Source: Methylopumilus sp947499625
GTDB taxonomy: Bacteria; Pseudomonadota; Gammaproteobacteria; Burkholderiales; Methylophilaceae
Length of the DNA stretch: 64,000 nucleotides
NCBI GenBank assembly: GCA_965234475.1
Contig: OZ248397.1
Location: forward strand, 434,001-498,000
Reading direction: 5' to 3'
In this document: one piece after another, positions 48,753 through 56,500 of the stretch
How positions within the stretch are numbered: the stretch's first letter is position 1
How the letters are laid out: each line of letters starts with the position of its first letter
The notes under the pieces: model-generated
What the model was told of the DNA's origin: nothing
Databases searched by the model: none
Seen by the model: only the letters and a program-made list of their open reading frames with translations
Program-made: the position numbers and the translations under genes

Positions 48753-49130
48753 ATGAAAAGTGCATATAAAAAAATAGGAAGTTGGATTGCAATCTTCACA
48801 ATGCTTTTAACATCCTTTATGCCATTAATTTCACACGCAGTTGAGTCACAAAATAACCTTCAGAATTTAGAGGTGATTTGTACTTCTCAAGGCTTTAAAT
48901 TTGTTTCGACGCAAAATCATATTCCGGATAAAAGTCCTATAAATATCAAACATGACCATTGTATTTATTGTTCCATCTCTTCAGATAAGACTTATTTACT
49001 TCCAATAAACACGCAATTGGGTTCAGCGGTAATTCCTACCTCTGAGAAATTTTTTCTAGATTACGAATCTCCAATACTTCAATCTTACTTTAGATCCTCC
49101 CACCCTCCTCAAGCCCCACCAGTTATTTAA
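48753..49130 (+). CDS. DUF2946-like exported protein before TonB receptor
   Basis: Signal region IGSWIAIFTMLLTSFMPLIS then HAVES. The mature part has HDHCIYCSISSDK and a Pro-rich end SSHPPQAPPVI. DUF2946 members carry this CxxC and Pro-rich tail and are found next to TonB receptors for metals. The receptor gene starts 68 bases later. A periplasmic metal-binding or signalling function is an inference from context. Confidence 0.75.
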   Translation: MKSAYKKIGSWIAIFTMLLTSFMPLISHAVESQNNLQNLEVICTSQGFKFVSTQNHIPDKSPINIKHDHCIYCSISSDKTYLLPINTQLGSAVIPTSEKFFLDYESPILQSYFRSSHPPQAPPVI

Positions 49131-49198
49131 TCTATCTATTAATGCATTACTTGTGCATAAATTTGCACAACTTTTATCTATTTTTCGAGATTGATTAA

Positions 49199-51505
49199 AT
49201 GATTTTAAAGAGGATTATTCCTGCCATTTTATACTTATTTTTTATAGAGTCAGCATTGTCTGAAGAGCCTTCTGATTTAGTGTCCGGCACTATTACAGTA
49301 AAAGATTCTTTTATAGATAGCCGCATCATTAAATTTCCTGCTACGGTTGAAACTTATGACAAAAAGCAAATTGAAGAAAGTATTAATGCTGCAACGCCTG
49401 CTCAAACATTAAAATACTTACCAAGTATTCAGGTGCGCGAAAGATCGATTGGTGACCTGAACGGAATTATTGCATCGAGAACGATTGGTTCAATATCTAG
49501 TGCTCAAAGTATGCTTTATATGGACGGCATACTTTTATCTAATTTATTAGGCAATTCATTTTCCTTTCCACCTCGCTGGGGAATGGTTAGCCCTGAAGAA
49601 ATTCAAAATATAAGCATGATGTATGGGCCTTTTTCATCTATCTATGCAGGTAATTCATTAGGTGGCGTAATAAATATCAACACTCGTATGCCAGCGAAAT
49701 TTGAAAGTCATGTTAGCGCTCAAGGATTTCATCAGAATTTTAAACTTTATGGCACCAATCAAACTTCAATTGGGAACCATGAAACAGCTTCATTTGGAAA
49801 CAAGATAAATGATTTAAGTTTTTGGTTTGGCGTTAATCGCCTAGAGAACAGAGGTCAGCCCTTAGATTTTTCTGTCTTAAATCGTTCTACTACCGCTGCT
49901 GGCACAGAGAGTTTAATTACAGGGGCGTATCAAGATATTAGTGAAAAGAATACAAATAGGGTGGTATTTGGTGCCACGAATATAACCGACTCAACTCAAA
50001 CAAATATTAAATTCAAAGCTACTTATGACCTAGCTAATCAAACTAAACTAAATTATACGATCGGGATTTGGGATCTTGATAGCAAAACAGATGTGCAAAG
50101 CTATATAAAAGATTTAAACGGCAACTCTATTTATTATGGCGATGTAAATTTTAATAACAAGAAATATACAGTTGGAGCAATGAACCCTGCAAAGGCAGAA
50201 GCGTTGCATATTATGCAAGCGCTTGATTTTAAATCTGATGCAAAGGGCTTTTATGATTGGCAGTTTACACTTTCAAATTACAACTATAGTAAAGACTTAA
50301 GTAATAGTTCAGATTTAGCTACCGCTGGCCAAGTTAATCCTTATACGCAAACTACCGTAGGTAAACTGACAGATCAAAATGGAACGGGCTGGACAATACT
50401 TGATGCAAGAGGAACATTTAGACCAAAAGATCATACGATTGATATTGGTTATCATATCGATGTCTATCAATTAAGAACTACAACAAATTTCACTAGTGAT
50501 TGGACGGTAAATCAAAAAGGAGTATTAAACACAGCCTCAACTGGGAATACACAAACGCAAGCTCTTTATATTCAAGATAAATGGCAGCTTTCCCCGCTAT
50601 GGTCTCTAACTTTAGGGGGTCGCGAAGAGTATTGGAAGGCTTATGAAGGATCAAATTACAATAGTGCAAGTACTCCAATTTTAACTAATTATTCAGACAA
50701 ATCGGATGCAAAATTTTCGCCTAAAGCATCTTTGAATTACGAACCAGTTCCAGCATGGGGATTTAGAGGTGCTTTTGGTAAAGCCTACAGATTTCCTACA
50801 GTAAATGAGCTTTACCAACAATTAACTTCAACAACTGGTAATAATGCCATTCAAAATAACCCTAATTTAAAGCCTGAGGAAATATTCTCTGCAGAACTTA
50901 CAGCTGAAAGAAGATTTTTGAATGGCTTAGTGAGAGTGAGCTTTTTTAATGAACATAAATATGATGCACTACTTTCTCAAACAACTACAGTGAATGTAAA
51001 CACAAATTGCCCATCAGTAGGAGCAACTCAGCAGTGTACTTATATTCAAAATGTGGATCATATAAGAACATATGGGGCTGAGCTATCAACTCAATGGCAA
51101 AATGTTTTTATATCCGGACTTGATTTGAATGCCAATGCAACCTTAACTGATGGAAAAGTTTTACAAGATACATTAACGCCTACAAATATAGGTAAAAATG
51201 CCCCGAGACTTCCCAAGCAACTTTATAAAGCTGTCGCAACTTATCACGTTGATAATAATTTGACTTTGAGTTTAGCGACTCGCTATAGTGGAAGACAATA
51301 TATTAATTTAGATAATAGTGATACGAATCCAGAGACTTACAAAGCGGCTAGCCAATTCTTATTCGTTGATGTCAAAGCAAACTATAAATTCAAAGATAGG
51401 TGGGCAGCATCATTGGGAGTAGATAATATTTTTAATGATCAAGCGTATGTTTCTCATCCTTATCCACAAAGAACCGGTTATGTACAAATTAAATTTAATT
51501 ATTAA
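49199..51505 (+). CDS. TonB-dependent outer-membrane receptor, probable metal substrate
   Basis: Signal peptide (ILKRIIPAILYLFFIESALS), then the plug with PATVETYDKKQIEESINAAT, SMLYMDGILLSNLLGNSF and MMYGPFSSIYAGNSLGGVIN. The barrel includes KPEEIFSAELTAERRFLNG and ends GYVQIKFNY with the terminal aromatic. Length is 768. A DUF2946-type gene directly upstream suggests metal (Cu, Zn or Co complex) uptake and not siderophore uptake. The exact ligand is unknown. Confidence 0.85.
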   Translation: MILKRIIPAILYLFFIESALSEEPSDLVSGTITVKDSFIDSRIIKFPATVETYDKKQIEESINAATPAQTLKYLPSIQVRERSIGDLNGIIASRTIGSISSAQSMLYMDGILLSNLLGNSFSFPPRWGMVSPEEIQNISMMYGPFSSIYAGNSLGGVININTRMPAKFESHVSAQGFHQNFKLYGTNQTSIGNHETASFGNKINDLSFWFGVNRLENRGQPLDFSVLNRSTTAAGTESLITGAYQDISEKNTNRVVFGATNITDSTQTNIKFKATYDLANQTKLNYTIGIWDLDSKTDVQSYIKDLNGNSIYYGDVNFNNKKYTVGAMNPAKAEALHIMQALDFKSDAKGFYDWQFTLSNYNYSKDLSNSSDLATAGQVNPYTQTTVGKLTDQNGTGWTILDARGTFRPKDHTIDIGYHIDVYQLRTTTNFTSDWTVNQKGVLNTASTGNTQTQALYIQDKWQLSPLWSLTLGGREEYWKAYEGSNYNSASTPILTNYSDKSDAKFSPKASLNYEPVPAWGFRGAFGKAYRFPTVNELYQQLTSTTGNNAIQNNPNLKPEEIFSAELTAERRFLNGLVRVSFFNEHKYDALLSQTTTVNVNTNCPSVGATQQCTYIQNVDHIRTYGAELSTQWQNVFISGLDLNANATLTDGKVLQDTLTPTNIGKNAPRLPKQLYKAVATYHVDNNLTLSLATRYSGRQYINLDNSDTNPETYKAASQFLFVDVKANYKFKDRWAASLGVDNIFNDQAYVSHPYPQRTGYVQIKFNY

Positions 51506-51507
51506 GA

Positions 51508-51690
51508 GGTGTGCTTAGGTGTGCTTGCTGATTTTACTTCCGAAAAAACTTCTACCTCTGCCATGGCCTGGGTCTTCTAGGGTCTTTAGTCTTGATATTT
51601 AACTGATCTGCGAGTCCGCTGCTTGACCAGCTGAGCTAATCCCCCAAAATGGATATTTTACAGTATTTGTATGGGTTGAAGAGGGGGTAG
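51508..51690 (-). repeat. Extended tRNA-half repeat, long copy B
   Basis: Shares with 46773-47028 the block TTTTACTTCCGAAAAAACTT and TTGATATTTAACTGATCTGC, then CGAGTCCGCTGCTTGACCAG, CTGAGCTAATCCCCC. The body starts (GATATTTTACAGTATTTGT) and decays before the tail. Directly after the TonB receptor stop. Confidence 0.88.
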
Positions 51691-51818
51691 GAGAGGCTCA
51701 TAATGAGTCGCCAATCAGAACCTATTGAAGAAGAACCCCCTAACAATTGACAATTAAAATTCAGCGGTGCAGAATAGTTTTTCAACACCAACTCAACCAA
51801 CCATGTAAAGGAAATCTC

Positions 51819-52049
51819 ATGCTTAAGCTCTCTTTGTTTTTTCTTGCTGTCACTTTTGCACTCCCAACATTTGCAGCTGATGCTGTACCGAAATCTAAAG
51901 CACCAGCCGCAGCCGCAGCTCCCACTAAGCCACAAGCTACCACCTGTGACCCAGCTTGTGATTCAACATCTTATTGCCTTAAAGGGCAATGCATAGACAA
52001 CGCGCTCAAGCCAAAGACGCCTGAATCAACTTCGCCAAAACCCCGCTAA
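51819..52049 (+). CDS. Small exported Pro/Ala-rich protein with Cys-rich domain
   Basis: Signal peptide MLKLSLFFLAVTFALPTFA, a low-complexity Ala/Pro/Lys stretch, then ATTCDPACDSTSYCLKGQCI, a compact four-Cys motif likely to form two disulfides, and a Pro-rich tail. AAAGGAA lies 5 bases before the ATG at 51819. Length is 76. Its 3' end overlaps a possible leftward lipoprotein frame. Function unknown. Confidence 0.7.
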   Translation: MLKLSLFFLAVTFALPTFAADAVPKSKAPAAAAAPTKPQATTCDPACDSTSYCLKGQCIDNALKPKTPESTSPKPR

Positions 52050-52170
52050 GAAGCTTTGAAGCCTCTTCTTTAATATGACCGGGTGCTGCACATCCCGATA
52101 AAATGAGAATTAATATTGAGAGAGTCGTTTGAGTCAGTTCAAGTGTAAAGGTCGCGGTGGAGAGGCTCAT
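52006..52170 (-). CDS. Possible small lipoprotein, antisense to end of previous gene
   Basis: Frame MSLSTATFTLELTQTTLSIL, ILILSGCAAPGHIKEEASKL. The LSGC lipobox after a hydrophobic stretch is suggestive of a small lipoprotein, but there is no Shine-Dalgarno and the frame overlaps the opposite gene by 44 bases. May be chance. Confidence 0.25.
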   Translation of the reverse strand: MSLSTATFTLELTQTTLSILILILSGCAAPGHIKEEASKLLSGVLAKLIQASLA

Positions 52171-52237
52171 TTTAAAATGGGGTGGTAAGCAGTTTGTTCA
52201 GGCAAAATTTGTCAGTCATATCCTTGGCTGAAAAAAA

Positions 52238-52513
52238 TTACGCATGGAATTTCGATAAATCACCTGGTTTTCTAAGCATCTTATCCACCTCTCCAAGATG
52301 AAGCTCTTCTTGATAAATCATTTCTCGCGCATATTCTTCAAGCATCACTGAATCATTGCCAACAATATTTAAAAGATTTTTGTAAGCATTGAGAGCACTT
52401 AATTCGTGGGCAAGTGACTCTCGCAAAATATCGCCAATGCTTTTATTTTGAGCGATTCTTGCTTGCTTTAATATATTCCCATCGTAGATAAGTTTTGTTG
52501 GCATTGTTAACAT
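52238..52513 (-). CDS. Small ferritin-like protein
   Basis: A 91-residue helical protein: LAHELSALNAYKNLLNIVG and EEYAREMIYQEELHLGEVDK hold the ExxxxxY and ExxH-type residues of ferritin-like four-helix proteins. It is too short for a full bacterioferritin, so it would assemble from two-helix subunits. Two start codons (ATG 52513 or 12 bases later) are possible. Iron storage or oxidation is a plausible role. Confidence 0.65.
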   Translation of the reverse strand: MLTMPTKLIYDGNILKQARIAQNKSIGDILRESLAHELSALNAYKNLLNIVGNDSVMLEEYAREMIYQEELHLGEVDKMLRKPGDLSKFHA

Positions 52514-52662
52514 CTTCTTTTGTTATTATTTTTTTACTGCTTAACAAGAGATATGCATTTGCATTCCTTATTGAAGAAAACTTAGAGATCTTATTTAAAG
52601 ACAAATTAACTCTCATAATTAATTGCTATAACAAGTAATAGTGCACCTCATTTAATTGCAAA

Positions 52663-52689
52663 CTGCCACTTTTAAAGCACTAAATTTTA
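52663..52689. repeat. 27-bp sequence shared with 44741-44767
   Basis: TGCCACTTTTAAAGCACTAA followed by ATTTTAG. It spans the stop codon of the PAS regulator. Confidence 0.65.
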
Positions 52690-53381
52690 GCTAAGAATTG
52701 AAGTTCAGAGATTTCTTGATGGGAAATGGTGAGACATTGGTCTTCTTTTTCTTGAAAAGATGAAAGCTCTGCTATAAACCAATGTTTTTTAGAGGGGCTA
52801 TGGCAAGGATATTTAAACACAAATTTTTTTCCAGGATTTTTGGTTAGATCTCGAATTGCAGAAGCTGTTTCACTTGCATTCTCTTTTTCCAGACCCTTGA
52901 CCTTATCTAATATCTCTAGATAATTAGCTCCTTCACAGAGAACGGTCGTTTTATGTAAAGGTGGATTGCGATTAGCCGCTGCTCTCCAAGCCTCATTGAC
53001 CAGAATAATGATGCCATTTTTATCCATGATAGCTATACGAGGGGAGGCAAAATTTAAAGCATTACGTGCAAAAACTTCTCTTTCTCTTAAATGCTGTACT
53101 TTACTTGGAGGATAATTTTCTGTACCAACTTCTGTTGAATTTAAATACACATAATCAGAATTTAGATTAAGCCATTGAATAAGCACAAGAAGTCGTTCGG
53201 ATTCCGGCATGACTAAACCATGAATCCATTTTCTTGCAGTTTCCCTTGTGATTGAGTTTACTGAGCGTAAATTGAACTCATCAGAGAATTTTTGTGCAGT
53301 TGGAATACGATTAAACTTATTCACTAGACCTGAGCGCAGGGCAATAGAAAATCTTTCCAACATATTTGCTTTGGTATTCAC
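52680..53381 (-). CDS. HTH-PAS regulator, unknown signal
   Basis: The N-terminal 75 residues (SGLVNKFNRIPTAQKFSDEF, SITRETARKWIHGLVMPESE) form a helix-turn-helix domain that resembles phage-type Cro/CI. A PAS domain follows (RIAIMDKNGIIILVNEAWRA then EGANYLEIL) with a beta-rich end KFVFKYPCHSPSKKHWFIAE. 233 residues. It should sense a ligand or redox state and regulate transcription. Orphan; no histidine kinase in view. It divides the ferritin-like and cytochrome c genes. Confidence 0.75.
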   Translation of the reverse strand: MNTKANMLERFSIALRSGLVNKFNRIPTAQKFSDEFNLRSVNSITRETARKWIHGLVMPESERLLVLIQWLNLNSDYVYLNSTEVGTENYPPSKVQHLREREVFARNALNFASPRIAIMDKNGIIILVNEAWRAAANRNPPLHKTTVLCEGANYLEILDKVKGLEKENASETASAIRDLTKNPGKKFVFKYPCHSPSKKHWFIAELSSFQEKEDQCLTISHQEISELQFLAKI

Positions 53382-53554
53382 AATAGTCTTGTTCTTAAGA
53401 TAGCCTTTATAAACTTTTATATAGGGAGACTATATGCTATTTATAGGGTGCAAAGGGTTATTGTATGTAAAGATCTTGTTACAATTGCCACCTTAAAATT
53501 GCAATTTCAATGATGCGAATTGATTCCATTTATCGAAATTTTTGATGGTTGTCT

Positions 53555-53606
53555 AGAGCTTAGCTAGGGGGCCTAGCTGGGTTGGAAAAGGGACGTGAAA
53601 GCGTGG
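53555..53606 (+). repeat. Repeat body remnant
   Basis: GGGGGCCTAGCTGGGTTGGA, AAAGGGACGTGAAAGCGTGG fits a strongly decayed body with the start of a palindrome end, just beyond the cytochrome c gene. Confidence 0.4.
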
Positions 53607-53619
53607 TTATGGCGAGCTA

Positions 53620-53994
53620 CTATTTTTTTAACTGCTGCACTTTTTTTCTTATTTGAATATATTCTTTTTCTGTAGGTGATTCCCACTTGCCTCCAGAATT
53701 ATTGATCATATAAATTAAGGCTTCAGAAAAATCCTCTAATTTTAAGTCTGGTCTGCCGCCTCGGGCGGGCATTTTTCGAATGCCGTTATATGCTTCAGCG
53801 ATTACGTGAACTTTACCTTCTCGAATAATGGGAGCCCAATCACGATTATTTTGAAATCTAGGCGATCCATTGACCCCATTTGCATGACAGGCCATACAAA
53901 TAGACTTATAGGTTGACTCCCCGTTCGCGAGCGAATTTAATGGTAAAAATAGAAAGTAGATATAAAGCAATAGCTGTAAAACGATTTTTAGCAT
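53620..53994 (-). CDS. Periplasmic cytochrome c, c5-like
   Basis: Signal peptide (LLLYIYFLFLPLNSLA) then one heme motif STYKSICMACHANG (CxxCH) and the Met ligand in GIRKMPARGGRPDL. Size (about 100 mature residues) and motif order match class I cytochrome c5-type electron carriers. It could shuttle electrons from a PQQ dehydrogenase, given pqqA just upstream on the same strand, but this is inference. Confidence 0.88.
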   Translation of the reverse strand: MLKIVLQLLLYIYFLFLPLNSLANGESTYKSICMACHANGVNGSPRFQNNRDWAPIIREGKVHVIAEAYNGIRKMPARGGRPDLKLEDFSEALIYMINNSGGKWESPTEKEYIQIRKKVQQLKK

Positions 53995-54013
53995 TTCAAT
54001 AAATAGACTTGGG

Positions 54014-54106
54014 TTATTTGTAAATTATAACTGAGCAAATAGGACAAGTACATTTCCAAGAGTGCACAAGCCATTTAAATACCTCGCTTTTATTTTTGTG
54101 TTTCAT
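54014..54106 (-). CDS. Tiny CxC/CxxC protein (30 aa), partner of 54122
   Basis: Reads MKHKNKSEVFKWLVHSWKCT then CPICSVIIYK. The near-copy at 47040 and the same neighbour in both places support that it is a real gene. Likely a metal-binding CxCPxC knuckle. It lies 15 bases after its partner and 19 bases before the cytochrome c gene start. Confidence 0.6.
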   Translation of the reverse strand: MKHKNKSEVFKWLVHSWKCTCPICSVIIYK

Positions 54107-54121
54107 AGTTTTCCTGGAATA

Positions 54122-54298
54122 TTAAACACAATCAGTCATTGCAGATGACCATCTTTGCCAACAAGCTTTGTCACCTTGTTTGCATACAAATACATCACCA
54201 TTTGTTGTTCTTAAAACTTTAACATTATTATTTTGAGGGGCTTGATGAGTTTTAAGCTTTTTAGATGCTTTAACTTGTTGCCTTGATTTTAATGGCAT
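54122..54298 (-). CDS. Small protein of the CWQRxxSAMTDCV family (58 aa)
   Basis: MPLKSRQQVKASKKLKTHQA then GDVFVCKQGDKACWQRWSSA, MTDCV. Paralogues at 47147 and 22216. AGGAG lies 6 bases upstream of the ATG. It follows pqqA by about 80 bases but a strong terminator (54325-54356) separates them. Three conserved Cys; function unknown. Confidence 0.7.
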   Translation of the reverse strand: MPLKSRQQVKASKKLKTHQAPQNNNVKVLRTTNGDVFVCKQGDKACWQRWSSAMTDCV

Positions 54299-54324
54299 AC
54301 CGCTCTCCTTTTTAAATCTTTAAT

Positions 54325-54356
54325 AAAAAAAGCCTAGTGTGAGCTAGGCTTTTTTG
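54325..54356 (-). terminator. Bidirectional-looking terminator after pqqA
   Basis: AGCCTAG / CTAGGCT extended by A/T runs on both sides, 6-base loop. It lies 21 bases after pqqA on its strand. Confidence 0.88.
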
Positions 54357-54376
54357 TTTGTATCACTAATAAACAA

Positions 54377-54448
54377 TTACTTGTTCATTACATACATAGT
54401 TACTTCAAAGCCAAAACGCATTTCTGTAGCTGCTGGAGTTGTCCACAT
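54377..54448 (-). CDS. pqqA: PQQ precursor peptide PqqA (23 aa), orphan
   Basis: The peptide starts MWTTPAATEMRF and contains GFEVTMYVMNK. The E-V-T-M-Y core supplies the Glu and Tyr that PqqE, PqqF/G and PqqC turn into PQQ, and the surrounding residues match PqqA closely. The other pqq genes are not in this window. Methylotrophs often carry extra pqqA copies. It has its own upstream conserved element (54550-54616) and terminator, so it is expressed as a short transcript. PQQ is needed by methanol dehydrogenases and the sugar dehydrogenase at 8.7 kb. Confidence 0.93.
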   Translation of the reverse strand: MWTTPAATEMRFGFEVTMYVMNK

Positions 54449-54549
54449 AATATTTATCCTTAATGGTTAATTGCATCATTTACTTAACAAAAGCATTACC
54501 TTCTGAAAGTCAATATTACCCTTATACCTAAAACACAGTAGGAGCAGTC

Positions 54550-54616
54550 CACTCAATATAGCCTAAGTAAATTCATGAAGAGCAATAAAAAAGATTAGCC
54601 CTAAATGATTCAGGGG
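54550..54616 (-). promoter_or_regulatory. Conserved upstream element of pqqA, copy 2
   Basis: AAGTAAATTCATGAAGA and CTAAATGATTCAGGGG match 47444-47510 with the same order. It lies about 100-170 bases before pqqA. Likely promoter or regulator site. Confidence 0.5.
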
Positions 54617-54752
54617 TGATATTTAGAGCTAATCAGCAAATATTCTAACTTTTGCTTAAAAGATAGATTAAATAAAAAAGTAAAAATTCATTTTTTTTAA
54701 AAGTGTTAAAAATTTATTGTATTATTTACTTTCTTAATAAAAATAATTACTA

Positions 54753-55178
54753 ATGAAAATAAAAACACTTTTATTGCTAGGTGTATTCACTCTCTTTGTA
54801 TCCTTCAATATTTTCTCTTACCCAAGAGATGATAGGGTATTGAGTGTTCTCTCAGTTAATTTTGCTAACTTAAAAGACGGGGATAAAGTCACAAGTCCTT
54901 TTAAGGTTATATTTGAATTAAACGGGATGCTTATCGCTCCTGCAGGAGAATATACCGAAGGCTCAGGCCATCATCATCTATTGATTAATCAATCTTTTAT
55001 AGGAAAAGGCTTAGTGATTCCAGCAGATGCTAATCATTTACATTTTGGTAAAGGACAGAAAGAGGTCGAGCTTAATTTAACCTCCGGTATCTATACTCTT
55101 ACCCTTCAGTTTGCAGATGGTTATCATCGCTCGTATGGCAAGGAATTAAGTAAAACTATTCAAATTGAAGTGCAATAA
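54753..55178 (+). CDS. DUF4399 exported protein
   Basis: Signal peptide (LLLLGVFTLFVSFNIFS) and the DUF4399 core: LKDGDKVTSPFKVIFELNGM, EGSGHHHLLINQ, IPADANHLHFGKGQKEVELN, TLTLQFADGYHRSYGKELS. The His clusters suggest metal binding. 141 residues. It begins the rightward run with the CDF-like transporter 12 bases later, consistent with a metal-related periplasmic role, though the family has no known function. Confidence 0.85.
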   Translation: MKIKTLLLLGVFTLFVSFNIFSYPRDDRVLSVLSVNFANLKDGDKVTSPFKVIFELNGMLIAPAGEYTEGSGHHHLLINQSFIGKGLVIPADANHLHFGKGQKEVELNLTSGIYTLTLQFADGYHRSYGKELSKTIQIEVQ

Positions 55179-55190
55179 TTATTTCAATTT

Positions 55191-55790
55191 ATGACTTTTC
55201 ATCATAAACAAGATGAACGCTTTGCAAAATCAGTTTTATTTGTTGCATTTGCAAATTTAACTTATTTTTTTGTAGAGTTTATAGTAGCCAATGACATTCA
55301 TTCAACCTCTCTTTTTGCAGATAGTATTGATTTCTTGGAAGATGCCTCGGTCAATATTCTTATTTTTTTAGCGCTTGGCTGGTCGTTAAAAAACAAAGTA
55401 AGATTAGGAAAATGTTTAGCAGTTATTTTGGTAATACCTGCACTTGCTTTTTTATATACAGCCTGGCAAAAGTTTAATATACCTTCAATTCCAGACCCAT
55501 CTATTCTCTCCCTGACCGGGGGAGGAGCTTTACTGGTTAACCTTAGTTGTGCTTTTATTTTAATTCGATTTAGACATCATCAGGGTAGTTTAACAAGAGC
55601 TGCTTTTCTTTCTGCACGAAATGACGCATTAGCTAATATAGGGATTATTATTGCTGGCTTAATAGGATACGTTTGGCTGTCAATGTGGCCGGATCTAATC
55701 GTGGGACTCTTGATCATGGCTATCAATCTTGATGCTGCAAAAGAAATCTGGGAAGCTTCAGAGCATGATGAAATATCCTCGAGGCCCTAA
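55191..55790 (+). CDS. Short CDF-like cation transporter
   Basis: About five to six helices in 199 residues. TSLFADSIDFLEDASVNILI and FLSARNDALANIGIIIAGLI carry the Asp/Asn residues equivalent to CDF metal sites, as in the gene at 47886. A loop AWQKFNIPSIPDPSIL lies between helices 3 and 4. Likely a divalent-metal exporter. The upstream DUF4399 gene is probably co-transcribed. Confidence 0.75.
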   Translation: MTFHHKQDERFAKSVLFVAFANLTYFFVEFIVANDIHSTSLFADSIDFLEDASVNILIFLALGWSLKNKVRLGKCLAVILVIPALAFLYTAWQKFNIPSIPDPSILSLTGGGALLVNLSCAFILIRFRHHQGSLTRAAFLSARNDALANIGIIIAGLIGYVWLSMWPDLIVGLLIMAINLDAAKEIWEASEHDEISSRP

Positions 55791-55838
55791 TTTTTAAGAT
55801 ACTGTTCTCACTTTAAGGCAAGGAAGAAAAAATAAATT

Positions 55839-56495
55839 ATGAAATTAATTTTCTTATTATCTAGTTTGATTGCACTTTTAGGTATCGGTGGTTGCCAACA
55901 TCTTGCAGAGAAAACTCCTTTACTTAAAGGCGAGCTCACAGTTTTTCATGAGCTTCCTAGTGACTTTAAGCCTTCTACTATAGCTATAGTTCCATGGCAT
56001 CAATCTCAGAAAAGTTCTTTGGAGTTTAAAAATTATGCAGCAATCCTTAAAGACCGTGTTGAGAAATTAGGCTTTACTGTTATTGATCATTCAAAAAAAC
56101 CAGAACTACTACTTTTCTTTGATTATGGTGATGACAACGGAAAAGAGATGACGGAAACATACACTGTTCCTGATTTCGGCATGATTGGTTATACGGGGTA
56201 TTCATTAAATTCATGGGCCCTGTATCCTGGTATGCCGATGTATGGATATCGTGGCTATCAAACCCATATTAATAAATACACTTTACATACTAGATATATC
56301 CATATTGATATAGCAACGCCTAAATCTAAAGACAAAGAGCTTGATAAAGTTTATGAGGGTAGCTTAAGAAGTAAAGGTACATGCTCAAAACTCACTGTGA
56401 CACTTCCATATTTAATTGATATGTATTTTAATAATTTTCCGGGAAAAAATAATGAGACTCAATCGTTAGAAAAATCTTGGAATGGAATTTGTTAA
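55839..56495 (+). CDS. DUF4136-like lipoprotein
   Basis: Lipoprotein signal (LFLLSSLIALLGIGGC, lipobox IGGC). The remainder reads DFKPSTIAIVPWHQSQKSSL, ILKDRVEKLGFTVIDHSKKP and ELLLFFDYGDDNGKEMTETY, resembling the DUF4136 pattern of an envelope lipoprotein. A Tyr/Gly-rich part (YPGMPMYGYRGYQTH) follows. 218 residues. It ends 5 bases before the DUF6134-type gene. Function unknown. Confidence 0.65.
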   Translation: MKLIFLLSSLIALLGIGGCQHLAEKTPLLKGELTVFHELPSDFKPSTIAIVPWHQSQKSSLEFKNYAAILKDRVEKLGFTVIDHSKKPELLLFFDYGDDNGKEMTETYTVPDFGMIGYTGYSLNSWALYPGMPMYGYRGYQTHINKYTLHTRYIHIDIATPKSKDKELDKVYEGSLRSKGTCSKLTVTLPYLIDMYFNNFPGKNNETQSLEKSWNGIC

Positions 56496-56500
56496 TTTTG

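Noticed and set aside
41776..51690. CRISPR array or integron attC sites
   Set aside because: Repeats are far apart, with whole genes between them, and lack both CRISPR spacing and the paired GTTRRRY core sites of attC. No cas or intI gene is present.
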